Source of the DNA: Patescibacteria group bacterium
Lineage (GTDB): Bacteria; Patescibacteriota; Patescibacteriia; 2-12-FULL-60-25
Reading direction: 5' to 3'
Assembly: GCA_018061025.1 (NCBI GenBank)
Contig: JAGOUY010000010.1
Span: forward strand, 15,298 to 70,869
DNA length: 55,572 nt
Shown here: piece by piece, positions 26,230 to 35,205 of the stretch
How the letters are laid out: every line of letters starts with the position of its first letter
How positions within the stretch are numbered: position 1 is the stretch's first letter
The notes under the pieces: model-generated
What the model saw: the letters and a program-made list of their open reading frames with translations, nothing else
Told to the model about the DNA's origin: nothing
The model's database searches: none
Translations under genes and position numbers: made by a program

Positions 26230-27609
26230 CTAAGCCTTTCTCACCACACTCCCCTGCGCTCCATCCTCAATCACCCATCCATGTACACGGATTTCATCAC
26301 GCAATCGATCCGACGCTTGCCAATCCTTATTCGCGCGCGCCTCATCACGCTGGCGCTGCAACTCTAAAATCTGAGCCGGAACCACCTCTTCTTCACGTTT
26401 CCACTCCTTCATCCCAAGTCCTAACACCTCATCGACCGCAAGCAACGTGGCACGCTTTGTCGCGGATGACATCTCCTCATGCCCAACCACATCCCACACC
26501 CACGCCAAGACCGTTGGCATGGCAAAATCATTCTCAAGCGCCGCTTTGACTTCATCAAGAATTCGTTGCTCAGGTTGCGCAGAGGTCGATTCCCATTCCA
26601 AAAACCGGCGTTTCAATTTCTGCAACGCATTTCGCGCGCCTTCCAACGCTTCCCAGGTAAAATTCAATTTAGATCGGTAATGCGCGCCCAAGCAAAAATA
26701 GCGAAAATCCATGGCCTCAAACCCTTTTGGAGCAAGATCTTCCAAGGTATACGCATTCCCCATGGATTTTCCCATTCGCCCTCCATCTACTAATAAAAAC
26801 TCATTATGCACCCAATAATTCGCGAGCGGTTTATCATACGCCGCCTCACTTTGTGCGATTTCATTCTCATGATGAACCGGAATATGATCGATTCCGCCTG
26901 AGTGCAAGTCAAACGGTTGGCCGAGATACTTCGCCGCCATCGCCGAACATTCGATATGCCACCCAGGAAATCCGACTCCCCAAGGACTCGACCATTCCAT
27001 CTGACGCTTCTGATCCGCGGGCGAAAATTTCCAAAGGGCAAAATCGCTGGGCTGACGTTTCTCTTGGTTCACCTCTACTCGCGCCCCCGCCTCCTTCTCA
27101 TCAAGAGTTTGACCGGACAACACTCCATAGTTAGCAAACTTCACTGTATCAAAATACACCCCATCCGAAATGGTATACGTGAATCCTTTCCGTTCTAACT
27201 CTTCGACTAATGCAATCTGCTCCGCAATATGTTCCGTCGCACGTGGCATGACGGTGGGCGGCAAAACATTCAGGTGCTTCAATCCCTCAACAAAGCTCGC
27301 TTCATACAAACGGGCAATATCCCAAGCAGTTTTCCCCGTTTTTGCCGCTTCCCGTTCAACTTTATCCTCTCCGTCGCTCGTATCACCCACCAAATGGCCA
27401 ACATCTGTGATATTGGTCACGTGCGTCACCTCATATCCTAAAAACAAAAAAGACCGATGAAACGTGTCATCAACAATATATTTACGCCAGTTCCCTAATT
27501 GCAATGGGTTATACACCGTTGGTCCACACGCATAAAACCCAACCTTCCCAGGTTGAAGCGGTACAAACTCTTCAAGCTTTTTATGAAGCGTATTCCAAAG
27601 CTGTAACAT
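26230..27609 (-). CDS. cysS: cysteinyl-tRNA synthetase
   Basis: 459 residues, class I synthetase charging tRNA-Cys. Zinc ligands are present: Cys in FYACGPTVYN, Cys in WHIECSAMA, and His/Glu in IPVHHENEIAQSEA. NITDVGHLVGDTSDGEDKVE is a usual CPR form. Both ATP signatures deviate: the HIGH motif reads QLGN (PLQLGNWR) and KMSKS reads RMGKS (GGRMGKSMGN). The C-terminal helical part keeps RDEARANKDWQASDRLRDEI before a short end domain. It is 9 nt from the DUF5667-like gene upstream. Confidence 0.93.
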   Translation of the reverse strand: MLQLWNTLHKKLEEFVPLQPGKVGFYACGPTVYNPLQLGNWRKYIVDDTFHRSFLFLGYEVTHVTNITDVGHLVGDTSDGEDKVEREAAKTGKTAWDIARLYEASFVEGLKHLNVLPPTVMPRATEHIAEQIALVEELERKGFTYTISDGVYFDTVKFANYGVLSGQTLDEKEAGARVEVNQEKRQPSDFALWKFSPADQKRQMEWSSPWGVGFPGWHIECSAMAAKYLGQPFDLHSGGIDHIPVHHENEIAQSEAAYDKPLANYWVHNEFLLVDGGRMGKSMGNAYTLEDLAPKGFEAMDFRYFCLGAHYRSKLNFTWEALEGARNALQKLKRRFLEWESTSAQPEQRILDEVKAALENDFAMPTVLAWVWDVVGHEEMSSATKRATLLAVDEVLGLGMKEWKREEEVVPAQILELQRQRDEARANKDWQASDRLRDEIRVHGWVIEDGAQGSVVRKA

Positions 27610-27618
27610 GCCCAGAGC

Positions 27619-28128
27619 TTAGCGGACTTGGCCATTTTTCTCAACTTTTTTGGCCGGAGCCGCTTTTGTAGAGGTGGGAGAGGCTTTTGCAGGAATAATC
27701 TTGGCAGGCACATCCTTCCCGGGCACGACTTTAACAGGGACTACCTTAAGCGCCTTCGCTTTTTGTTGTTTTTGCTCCAACAATTTCTTTTCGCGCGCTC
27801 GACGCTCCAATAGACGCAGATGCACCCGATCTTTCATAGGCGTCACCGCGGCAATCTGTACTTCAAATCTCTCTAAGCTTTGACGCAGAGGGTAAAGCGC
27901 ATGATCAGGCAATACTTGGTCGGAAGCATAAGCATATACTCCCGTACCTCCCAGACAACTCACGACCAATAATGCAGGAACGACGGCAAAACGCAGAGCA
28001 CGAAGACGATGAAGCGTGATTAACTCCGCCGGCGGAAACAGCTTCGCTTCTAACGCACGCAAAAACACCGACGAAGGCGAAGATCGTCGAGCCGCGCGCC
28101 ATAAGCGCACACGAAGAAGAAAAGACAT
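27619..28128 (-). CDS. DUF5667-like membrane protein
   Basis: The ATG at 28128 directly follows the sigma-factor stop (TAATATG) and gives 169 residues. A basic N-terminus of about 45 residues precedes one membrane helix (LRFAVVPALLVVSCLGGTGVYAYAS). It then has the DUF5667 hallmark LPDHALYPLRQSLERFEVQI, a charged helix, and a Lys/Pro/Ala-rich repeat tail (VPVKVVPGKDVPAKIIPAKA). Pairing with an ECF-like sigma factor suggests an anti-sigma or envelope-sensing role by analogy to sigma/anti-sigma operons. This is inference; no zinc anti-sigma motif is present. Confidence 0.7.
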   Translation of the reverse strand: MSFLLRVRLWRAARRSSPSSVFLRALEAKLFPPAELITLHRLRALRFAVVPALLVVSCLGGTGVYAYASDQVLPDHALYPLRQSLERFEVQIAAVTPMKDRVHLRLLERRAREKKLLEQKQQKAKALKVVPVKVVPGKDVPAKIIPAKASPTSTKAAPAKKVEKNGQVR

Positions 28129-28129
28129 A

Positions 28130-28642
28130 TTATTTTTTTGCATCAAACGATCTAGAAACCAACCTTTGTCGAAGTTTTTTCAAAGCACGTCCCGCTTGAA
28201 CACGAAGAGCTCCTGAAGTCTTCCCAAACACCTCGGCCAACTCATCAAATCCCCATCCTTCCAAGTACTTCATCTGGATCAAGCGCGCCTCTTCTGTCTC
28301 CAGAGCTTGCATCCCTTCCCATAAGCGACGATCCTCATCCGCTTGCAAGAACAACTCCCGTCCATCCTCACTCACAAGCGTCGAATCCACCACCTCTTCC
28401 ATATCTACCTGAGGACGTTGCTTGGCATGCTGGTTAATCAGATGGTTGCGAGCGATCGTGTAAATCCAAGCCGCCTGGCTTTTGGCCGGATCATACCGTT
28501 CAAATGCCTCCAGCGCCTTAAGAAAGATCTCCTGGGTAAGATCCTGAGCCACTTCGACCCGACCCCCCACCCGATAGAACACAAAACGATACACACGCTG
28601 CACGTAAGCATGGTAGAACCCCTCAAACGCCTCACGTTTCAT
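28130..28642 (-). CDS. ECF-like RNA polymerase sigma factor
   Basis: The ATG at 28642 gives 170 residues. Region 2: RVYRFVFYRVGGRVEVAQDL, TQEIFLKALEAFERYDP, AAWIYTIARNHLINQHAKQR (DNA melting and -10 recognition). Region 4 near the C-terminus: LIQMKYLEGWGFDELAEVFG, KTSGALRVQAGRALKKLRQRL, a helix-turn-helix for the -35. Regions 1 and 3 are lacking. It precedes the DUF5667-like gene and cysS on the same strand. Element F lies upstream of it. Targets cannot be read from the window. Confidence 0.88.
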   Translation of the reverse strand: MKREAFEGFYHAYVQRVYRFVFYRVGGRVEVAQDLTQEIFLKALEAFERYDPAKSQAAWIYTIARNHLINQHAKQRPQVDMEEVVDSTLVSEDGRELFLQADEDRRLWEGMQALETEEARLIQMKYLEGWGFDELAEVFGKTSGALRVQAGRALKKLRQRLVSRSFDAKK

Positions 28643-28688
28643 CCCCCTTACATAACCAAAATACCGCCCACCCGTCAAAATGTTACGT

Positions 28689-28812
28689 CTAGGACCTATG
28701 CCTTTGGCGAATAGCTTCGTTGAAAGCTCCGATGCTCGACGCCGTATGTTTAATACGTCTTACTTCGCTTCTCGCTTCCGCCTCGCTCTTCATCCAAAGG
28801 CATAGGTCCTAG
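28689..28812. repeat. stem-bounded structured element F
   Basis: CTAGGACCTATGCCTTTGG (28689-28707) pairs perfectly with 28794-28812. Read on the minus strand, the 86-nt core holds GACGTAT/ATACG(G)CGTC, the linker GAGCATCG, then AGCTT/AAGCT followed by ATTCG. It starts 2 nt after the stop of the membrane protein gene at 28815. It shares architecture with E and G, not sequence. Confidence 0.75.
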
Positions 28813-28814
28813 TG

Positions 28815-29348
28815 TTATTCCAAATCCATCACCCCACCCGTATTTCTTCCCAAAAAGGCCAAAAACAGAAGTGGAGCGACCAACCAAAAACTCCGTCCAA
28901 TATCACCTAAAAAGAGGTTAATGACGATCACAGGAACAGACGCAAGCCAAGCTAACGGCAATAAAAATAAGATAATACTGATAAGCAATCCAACTTGAAG
29001 AAGAACGAGCAGAACCGACTCCCACCAACTCCCCCGTTCAAACGCCATGCCACGCAAAATATCACTGCGCCAAAGCAGAAAAAACATGAGGAGGAATAAT
29101 CCAAGAAACCATCCCAATTGAAGCGTAGGGTTATTCTGCACCGACAACCAACGACTTACGACCCCAACCAAAGGAGCATTGGTCAGCACCGCGAGAGACA
29201 AGTACATCGACAACAAAAGCGTGACCATACGATCACGCCCCACGAACACGCCATACGCCAACACACCAATCACAATCCCAATCAAGATCCACACGTGGTG
29301 GCTCGAAGACGTTAACCAATTCCTCACAAACAAAAGAACGTCGCTCAT
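28815..29348 (-). CDS. small multi-pass membrane protein
   Basis: 177 residues with about four hydrophobic segments (roughly 18-38, 43-66, 78-95 and 108-165, the last probably two helices). Charged loops include GRDRM and FERGSWWE. No family is recognised with confidence; a CvpA-like layout is possible. It is flanked on both sides by stem-bounded elements (F after its stop, G before its start), so it may be a separate transcription unit. Confidence 0.6.
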   Translation of the reverse strand: MSDVLLFVRNWLTSSSHHVWILIGIVIGVLAYGVFVGRDRMVTLLLSMYLSLAVLTNAPLVGVVSRWLSVQNNPTLQLGWFLGLFLLMFFLLWRSDILRGMAFERGSWWESVLLVLLQVGLLISIILFLLPLAWLASVPVIVINLFLGDIGRSFWLVAPLLFLAFLGRNTGGVMDLE

Positions 29349-29394
29349 GCATCGATAGTATACCTCAAAGACCCCTAACCCTCATCAATATAGA

Positions 29395-29515
29395 GGGCTC
29401 ACGTCCAGCATACATAAAAATGAGGGTATTTAGACGCGACGAGCGGCTAAATTTAAGCAGATTTTCTAGCAGGAAAAACTGCGTACTCATTTTTATGTAT
29501 GCTGGACGTGAGCCC
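29395..29515. repeat. stem-bounded structured element G
   Basis: Bases 29395-29424 (beginning GGGCTCACGTCCAGC) pair perfectly with 29486-29515 (30 bp). The 61-nt core makes ATTTAG/CTAAAT and GCAG(A)TTTTC/GAAAA(A)CTGC hairpins. It ends 5 nt from the dnaJ stop. The arm starts with the same GGGCTC as A-D. Confidence 0.85.
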
Positions 29516-29520
29516 AACAA

Positions 29521-30624
29521 CTATATCCCTTCTTTTTTCAACTCTTCCAACAACCGCTTCTGTTCTCGCGAAAGCTTCTTCGGCACCTCTGGCTGAACCC
29601 GAATCAAATGATCACCACGTCCTCCAGAACGCACATACGGCACTCCTTTGCCACGTAACGTAAAGACACTTCCTGGTGGCGTCCCTTCCGAAATTTTCAA
29701 GGTTGTTTTTCCGTCCAACGTATCGACTTCAATCGTTCCACCTAAGACCATCGTCGTAAACGGCGCAAACGATTCAGAGACAATCGTATTTCCATCGCGT
29801 TCAAACTGCGGATCCGCCTTCACGCGAATGCGCACATACAAATCCCCCGCTCCACCTTTATAGGGAGCCGCTTCTCCTTGGCCAGAAACCTTGAGCGTTT
29901 CTCCATCGGCAATACCGGCTGGAATCGCAATCGCCACCTTTTCTTCACGGCGTTCAACGCCAATTCCACGACACAAATTACACGGCTTCTCCGGCTTCTT
30001 CCCACGACCCTGACACGTCGAACAGACCGACGACATCTGCACGGTTCCAAAAGGGGTGCGTTGCGACTGCTTAACCTGACCCGTCCCTTGGCACGTACCA
30101 CAATCAGTCACCTTCGTTCCCGGCTCTGCCCCTTCTCCCTGACAGCGAGAACAGGTCGCGTGTTTATATAATTTGATAGGCTTTTCTACACCAAATACCG
30201 CTTCTCGAAAAGATAATTCAACCTCTACTTCCACATCTCGTCCACGCGCTTGACGAGCCCGTCCTCCCCCACCGCCACCAAACCCAAATCCAAACATCTG
30301 CCCTAACACATCCCCCAAATCTCCAAACCCACCCCCATCCATATTACTAAAATCAAACCCCCCAAAACCTCCGGCTCCGCCAAATCCCCCCGGCCCAGGC
30401 CCGGCGCCTCCTTGCTCAAAGGCCGCTGATCCAAACTGATCGTAGGTCGTGCGTTTTTGCTTATCACCTAATACCTGATAGGCCTCATTAATATCTTTAA
30501 ATTTTTGCTGGTCACCACCCTTGTCCGGATGATGCTCATGCGCCAAGCGACGAAACGCTTTCTTGATTTCATCTTCAGACGCACCTTTTTGCACGCCAAG
30601 AATGGAATAGTAGTCCTTCGCCAT
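29521..30624 (-). CDS. dnaJ: chaperone protein DnaJ
   Basis: 367 residues, type I J-protein. J domain with HPD (YYSILGVQKGASEDEIKKAF, HEHHPDKGGDQQ), Gly/Phe-rich linker, and four zinc-finger CxxCxGxG-type repeats between about residues 135 and 205 (CSRCQGEG, CGTCQGTG, CSTCQGRG, CNLCRGIG). Two beta domains follow, ending in KKLSREQKRLLEELKKEGI. It stimulates the ATPase of DnaK and delivers substrates. It is split from dnaK by the DUF3467 and YbaK genes and element H. It follows the DUF3467 gene by 1 nt. Confidence 0.97.
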   Translation of the reverse strand: MAKDYYSILGVQKGASEDEIKKAFRRLAHEHHPDKGGDQQKFKDINEAYQVLGDKQKRTTYDQFGSAAFEQGGAGPGPGGFGGAGGFGGFDFSNMDGGGFGDLGDVLGQMFGFGFGGGGGGRARQARGRDVEVEVELSFREAVFGVEKPIKLYKHATCSRCQGEGAEPGTKVTDCGTCQGTGQVKQSQRTPFGTVQMSSVCSTCQGRGKKPEKPCNLCRGIGVERREEKVAIAIPAGIADGETLKVSGQGEAAPYKGGAGDLYVRIRVKADPQFERDGNTIVSESFAPFTTMVLGGTIEVDTLDGKTTLKISEGTPPGSVFTLRGKGVPYVRSGGRGDHLIRVQPEVPKKLSREQKRLLEELKKEGI

Positions 30625-30625
30625 A

Positions 30626-30877
30626 CTATTTTAACAACTTCGGTTCGCTCGCTTCTTGGATCGAGCCATGCGTCGTCTCATAATTTTGCACATTCTGAGC
30701 CAAGACGCCCAAAATCCGCTTCATATGACGCGGGCTCACAATCAAACGCGAGATCAATTCGCCGCCCGGAGGAAACGCGGAAATAAAATCTAAGACAAAC
30801 TCCTCAGGAGTATGCGTCACTTGCATCATGTTGGCGTACTTGCCGCCCAATGATCCTTCTGGAGCTTGGATATTCAT
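30626..30877 (-). CDS. DUF3467 protein
   Basis: 83 residues. The pattern GKYANMMQVTHTPEEFVLDF, SAFPPGGELISRLIVSPRHM, KRILGVLAQNVQNYE is that of DUF3467, a small beta-alpha protein of unknown role found in many bacteria. It ends 1 nt before dnaJ, so it is translated with it. Its start is 38 nt after the YbaK-type gene. A part in chaperone function is possible from context only. Confidence 0.85.
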   Translation of the reverse strand: MNIQAPEGSLGGKYANMMQVTHTPEEFVLDFISAFPPGGELISRLIVSPRHMKRILGVLAQNVQNYETTHGSIQEASEPKLLK

Positions 30878-30915
30878 AGAAATAGTATCGGGTATACAGT
30901 ATCGGGTATCGAGTA

Positions 30916-31392
30916 TTAAGACAGTTGCTCAGCTATATCAACCACGTTTGGCTTCTCGACCGCGAGATAATCCGCGTACTTCATTTGGATCGAATCGGTA
31001 AGCGTTCCCACATTAAAATTAATGTACTCATTATCCGCCAATCGTTGATCACAGTACGTGATCAATCCAATCGTCGATCCAAATGGTGGCACCGACCCCT
31101 TCACGCACCCCGTCACAAGCTCCGGATCAGGCGCAAAAGAAAACGTCTCTCCCAAGATCACCTTTACTTTCTTTCTATCTAAACGTAAGTCAGCCGGTAA
31201 CACACACAACACACACTTCTCCGTCTTATCTCCTTTAATCACCAACGCCTTTGCGCCACTCTTCAACTCCACTCCACGTATCTGAGCCGCTTCCTCGCTC
31301 GTCGTAACAGGTGGATGCGTAGACAACGCATACACAACCTGATGAGCATCAAGCTTGGCACAAATACGCTCAAACGGAGTAGAAAAAGACAT
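30916..31392 (-). CDS. YbaK/ProX-type aminoacyl-tRNA deacylase
   Basis: The ATG at 31392 has an SD (GAGGAAAG, 7 nt away), preferred over an ATG five codons upstream. 158 residues. The YbaK/EbsC fold is seen in VYALSTHPPVTTSEEAAQIR, GAKALVIKGDKTEKCVLCVL with the conserved Lys, and GSVPPFGSTIGLITYCDQRL. These enzymes hydrolyse mischarged tRNA (Cys-tRNA-Pro, Ala-tRNA-Pro and others); which one cannot be told. A TATTAT 22 nt before the ATG could be a -10 box. It begins after element H. Confidence 0.85.
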   Translation of the reverse strand: MSFSTPFERICAKLDAHQVVYALSTHPPVTTSEEAAQIRGVELKSGAKALVIKGDKTEKCVLCVLPADLRLDRKKVKVILGETFSFAPDPELVTGCVKGSVPPFGSTIGLITYCDQRLADNEYINFNVGTLTDSIQMKYADYLAVEKPNVVDIAEQLS

Positions 31393-31435
31393 AGACGCTT
31401 TCCTCATTCACATATAATACACACGTAAGCGGAGG

Positions 31436-31535
31436 CGACAGGAGAGCTTTTTTTTGACGAGGACCTGTTTGAGAACCTTGAAATGGCTCCCAGGAATAAA
31501 CCGAGTCCCGCAGGCAAGAAAAAGCTCTCCTGTCG
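31436..31535. repeat. stem-bounded structured element H
   Basis: CGACAGGAGAGCTTTTT (31436-31452) pairs perfectly with 31519-31535; G-T pairs extend it outward. The 66-nt core has CCTG/CAGG enclosing GAG..CC/GG..CTC. It lies 32 nt after the dnaK stop, at the end of the hrcA-grpE-hsp20-dnaK operon. Confidence 0.75.
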
Positions 31536-31567
31536 TCGTAGCGACTTAGTAACGCTAACCAAGAATA

Positions 31568-33493
31568 CTAAGAAGGATTTGGCGGTTGCTGCTCCGCACC
31601 CTTATCTTCCGAAGGCTGCGCCTGTTCTCCCGTTGCTCCCGCATCCCCTGCTGGACCCGCTTCCGTCTCTGGACGCGTTTGATAGAGTGAAGCACCCACC
31701 TTTTGCGCGGCCGTCGCTAACTCATCCGCAATCTTCTTAATCGCCTCCAAATCATCCCCATCCTTCACTTTCTTAAGTTCTTCCATTTTTGCCTCAATCG
31801 CCGTCTTATCTTCTGCTTTTACTTTCTCCGCATTCTCTTTCAACATCTTCTCAGTCGTATAGATCATGGTTTCCGCCATGTTTTTGATCTCAATCCCTTC
31901 ACGACGCTTCTTGTCTTCTTCCGCATGCAATTCTGCATCCTTACGCATACGTTCAATCTCATCTTTAGACAAGTTGGTAGAGGCTGTAATCGTAATCGTC
32001 TGTTCCTTGCCACTTGCTTTATCCTTAGCTTTTACCGCCAAGATCCCGTTCGCATCAATATCAAAGGAAACTTCGACCTGAGGCACGCCACGCGGAGCAG
32101 GAGGAATACCCGCGAGCGTAAAGCGACCAAGAGAACGGTTATCAACCGCCATTTCACGCTCTCCTTGCAAGACATGCACTTCCACCGACGTTTGACCGTC
32201 CGCTGCCGTCGAGAAGATCTGGGATTTCGAAGTAGGAATCGTCGTATTGCGCTCAATCACCTTCGTCATGACGCTTCCCAACGTCTCAATACCAAAGGAA
32301 AGAGGCGTCACGTCCAAAAGAAGTAATTCACCTTTAATATCTCCTTGCAAATTCCCGGCCTGAACTGCAGCACCGATGGCCACAACTTCATCAGGATTCA
32401 CGGACGCATTTGGCTTTTTGCCAAAGAATTTCTCCACTTCTTGAATGACAAGCGGCATGCGCGTCATCCCACCCACTAAAATAATTTCATTGATGTCAGA
32501 CGTAGACAACTTGGCATCCGTAAGTGCTTTCTTGCAAGGGATAAGCGTTTTTGCGACCAATTCACCCACCAATTGTTCAAGCTTCGCGCGGTTAAGTTTA
32601 AGCAAAAGATGACGAGGACCATTGGCATCACTCGTGATAAATGGTTGGTTGATTTCCGTTTCCATCGCACTCGAAAGCTCGATCTTCGCTTTCTCGGCCG
32701 CATCTTTAATACGTTGGAGTGCCAAAGAATCCTTGCTTAAATCCACGCCATCCGTCTTTTTAAATTCCTCAACCACCCATTTGATAATCACTTGGTCAAA
32801 GTCATCACCACCCAAGTGCGTATCCCCATTCGTAGCACGAACTTCGATGGTGTTTTGCTCCGTCGCGGCATCATATGCAACTTCCAACACCGATACATCA
32901 AACGTTCCGCCACCTAAGTCATACACCACGATCTTTTCATCCTTCTTACGATCAAAGCCATACGCCAAGGCAGCAGCCGTAGGCTCATTGATAATACGAC
33001 GGACATTTAACCCAGCAATTTCACCGGCAATCTTGGTCGCCTGACGTTGAGAGTCATCAAAATAGGCCGGAACGGTAATGACGGCTTCGGTAATCTTCTC
33101 TCCTAAACGCGCTTCTGCATCCGCCTTAAGCTTCTGCAAAATCATGGCCGAAATTTCTTCAGGAGAATAATCCTTATCTCCCATCACGATACGCACACCT
33201 TCGCCTTGTTGCTTCAACGCATACGGCAACCATTGCTTGTCGCGCTGAACTTCTGCATCATCAAATCGGCGTCCAATCAAACGCTTGACCGAAAACAAGG
33301 TATTCTTAGGATTCACGACCGCTTGGCGCTTGGCCACCTGACCGACTAAGCGTTCGTTGGCCTTGGACATGGCCACGATCGAAGGAGTGGTGCGTGCTCC
33401 TTCGCTATTTTCTAAGACTTTTGGCTGGCCACCTTCGACCACCGCCATACACGAGTTCGTCGTTCCAAGATCAATTCCGAGAATTTTAGGCAT
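31568..33493 (-). CDS. dnaK: chaperone protein DnaK (Hsp70)
   Basis: 641 residues. N-terminal ATPase with [17 protein letters not shown] (phosphate 1), [37 protein letters not shown] and [16 protein letters not shown] (phosphate 2), and [14 protein letters not shown] (adenosine). The substrate-binding domain starts near residue 390 ([16 protein letters not shown]), then a helical lid and a Gly/Ala/Glu/Pro-rich tail. It binds unfolded peptides with DnaJ and GrpE. It is last in the CIRCE-controlled operon. Nothing unusual apart from the tail. Confidence 0.98.
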   Translation of the reverse strand: MPKILGIDLGTTNSCMAVVEGGQPKVLENSEGARTTPSIVAMSKANERLVGQVAKRQAVVNPKNTLFSVKRLIGRRFDDAEVQRDKQWLPYALKQQGEGVRIVMGDKDYSPEEISAMILQKLKADAEARLGEKITEAVITVPAYFDDSQRQATKIAGEIAGLNVRRIINEPTAAALAYGFDRKKDEKIVVYDLGGGTFDVSVLEVAYDAATEQNTIEVRATNGDTHLGGDDFDQVIIKWVVEEFKKTDGVDLSKDSLALQRIKDAAEKAKIELSSAMETEINQPFITSDANGPRHLLLKLNRAKLEQLVGELVAKTLIPCKKALTDAKLSTSDINEIILVGGMTRMPLVIQEVEKFFGKKPNASVNPDEVVAIGAAVQAGNLQGDIKGELLLLDVTPLSFGIETLGSVMTKVIERNTTIPTSKSQIFSTAADGQTSVEVHVLQGEREMAVDNRSLGRFTLAGIPPAPRGVPQVEVSFDIDANGILAVKAKDKASGKEQTITITASTNLSKDEIERMRKDAELHAEEDKKRREGIEIKNMAETMIYTTEKMLKENAEKVKAEDKTAIEAKMEELKKVKDGDDLEAIKKIADELATAAQKVGASLYQTRPETEAGPAGDAGATGEQAQPSEDKGAEQQPPNPS

Positions 33494-33525
33494 ATTGTTT
33501 TAGATGAAAAAAAGAATTTGATTTT

Positions 33526-33960
33526 TTAAGAGTGTTTTTTAACTTCCACTTTAATGGCTTTACGCGCCTCGGCTTTTGGCAAGCTAATCTTCAAGATCCC
33601 ATTCTCAAACGATGCTTGCGCTTCCCCTTCCTGCACCCGAGCCGGTAACGGCACCTGGCGGAAGATCGAGCCTGTTCGCACCTCTTTGCGGTAGTAGTTT
33701 TTATCATCTACCTCCGTCTTCCGTTCGCTCGTCCCCTTAATGGTGAGCACACCATTATCAATCGAGATCTCCAGACAATCTGGGTCAACTCCCGGCATGG
33801 GTGTTTCAACGACCACCGCTGTCTCCGTCTCATAAATATCAACCGGTGGAATGATACTCCCCCCTCCGCGCGGGGTCATGGAAGACTGCATCTCATCAAA
33901 CATCTTATCCATCGAGTCAAACGGCTCGAAGAAGAACGGGGACCATTTTACTAAGGCCAT
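33526..33960 (-). CDS. small heat-shock protein, Hsp20/alpha-crystallin family
   Basis: 144 residues. The alpha-crystallin domain spans about residues 40-135: PPVDIYETETAVVVETPMPG, LEISIDNGVLTIKGTSERK, IFRQVPLPARVQEGEAQASF, ENGILKISLPKAEA. It is an ATP-independent holdase that keeps unfolding proteins soluble for DnaK. Placing it between grpE and dnaK makes it part of the HrcA regulon. Confidence 0.95.
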   Translation of the reverse strand: MALVKWSPFFFEPFDSMDKMFDEMQSSMTPRGGGSIIPPVDIYETETAVVVETPMPGVDPDCLEISIDNGVLTIKGTSERKTEVDDKNYYRKEVRTGSIFRQVPLPARVQEGEAQASFENGILKISLPKAEARKAIKVEVKKHS

Positions 33961-33988
33961 AGGATCAATAATAAAGAGTTATTGTATG

Positions 33989-34513
33989 TTAGGTAGAAAC
34001 AATGACGCGGGCGGGACGTAAGACCTTTCCGTGCAAGCGCCACCCATCCTGAAGGACTTTGATGATTGTGCCCGGCTCTTTTCCTTCGACCACCTCCTCG
34101 CCTGCCGCATCGTGAAGGGCTGGATCGAACGCTCCCGTAACAGAGATACGCTCTAAACCCGCTTCCGTTGCCACTCCATCCCAAAGGGACTGCACGGCGC
34201 GGACACCCACCAACCAATTGTCCCAAACCTTGCGCTGCTCTTCCGGTAAGCTCGCTGTATCTGGCGTGAAGCGGAGCGCAATCGCGAATTGGTCTATCGC
34301 AGGCAAAATATCTGACAGCAAGCGCTGATTGGCATACTTACTCATTTCGATCCGTTCTCGATCCATCTCTCGTTTCAAATTTTGATAGTCAGCCTGCGCC
34401 CGCTTCCAGCCCGCCATATATTCCTCACACGAGGGACATGTAGAGGAAGAAGATTCTGAAGGGACGATCTCCGGATCTAAAGGCTCTTGTGGGATATCGA
34501 TTGTTTGATCCAT
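33989..34513 (-). CDS. grpE: nucleotide exchange factor GrpE
   Basis: The ATG at 34513, 8 nt after hrcA, gives 174 residues; a longer reading would lie over hrcA. Acidic N-terminus, then the long helix (MAGWKRAQADYQNLKREMDR) and the beta-wing with GLERISVTGAFDPALHDAAG and VLQDGWRLHGKVLRPARVIV, the GrpE signature. It frees ADP from DnaK. Two Cys (TCPSCEE) before the long helix are unusual but harmless to the fold. Confidence 0.95.
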   Translation of the reverse strand: MDQTIDIPQEPLDPEIVPSESSSSTCPSCEEYMAGWKRAQADYQNLKREMDRERIEMSKYANQRLLSDILPAIDQFAIALRFTPDTASLPEEQRKVWDNWLVGVRAVQSLWDGVATEAGLERISVTGAFDPALHDAAGEEVVEGKEPGTIIKVLQDGWRLHGKVLRPARVIVST

Positions 34514-34521
34514 AGAATTTT

Positions 34522-35202
34522 TTATTGAGAAAACAATTGCTTTGAAGAGATGAGAAGCGACGTAACATGCTGATAATTCATGCGCAGGGGTCCAAGGACA
34601 CCGATTAAGGCTCCATCGACAGACAGGACAACGCTTCCACAAATTGCCCCAAATGGACATGCGCGACCAAGGAGGACTCTCGGTTCGTCATACGTCGTTT
34701 GACGCAAAGCACCCAAGACATCATCTAAGTGATCAAGGATCTCCGTAAGAGTCACAACCCGCTGCCATTGTTTGAATTCAGGCTGACTAAACAACTGCGA
34801 CAGCCCGGTATAAAAGGTATCAGCGCGTTCTAACCCCACCACCACCGCTTGCCCAGACCGTTCCGCTAACAATTTTGCCAAGGCTTTAAGGCGAGCGGAG
34901 TCTTGTCGTGGAACCTGAAGCATTTGTGCGAGGACATCATGGTCACGCTTTGGCGCCGGCTTCCCCTGGATAAAGGCCTCCACGTATTCTTGGAATCCTT
35001 TCTCCGTCGGAATGCGCCCTCCAGAGGTATGTGGCTGCATTAAACAACCGATCTTTTCCAGTTCGGCAAACCAGTTACGCACCGTGGCAGGACTGACATC
35101 CAATCGACATTCATCGACTAAACGTTGCGAGCCGACAGGTTCCCCCGTAGACACGTATTCCTCGACCACCAGGCGCAACAGATCCAAAAGGCGTTGTTCC
35201 AT
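34522..35202 (-). CDS. hrcA: heat-inducible transcription repressor HrcA (short form)
   Basis: 226 residues against about 340 in Bacillus. The N-terminal winged helix is clear (LLRLVVEEYVSTGEPVGSQR, DVSPATVRNWFAELEKIGCL, HTSGGRIPTEKGFQEYV). The C-terminal half keeps a shortened GAF-like dimer domain (FSQPEFKQWQRVVTLTEILD, GSVVLSVDGALIGVLGPLRM). It represses CIRCE operons, and its activity depends on GroEL in other bacteria. It is the first gene of its operon, directly behind a CIRCE site, so it represses itself. Both CIRCE sites of the window should be its targets. Confidence 0.93.
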   Translation of the reverse strand: MEQRLLDLLRLVVEEYVSTGEPVGSQRLVDECRLDVSPATVRNWFAELEKIGCLMQPHTSGGRIPTEKGFQEYVEAFIQGKPAPKRDHDVLAQMLQVPRQDSARLKALAKLLAERSGQAVVVGLERADTFYTGLSQLFSQPEFKQWQRVVTLTEILDHLDDVLGALRQTTYDEPRVLLGRACPFGAICGSVVLSVDGALIGVLGPLRMNYQHVTSLLISSKQLFSQ

Positions 35203-35205
35203 GAT

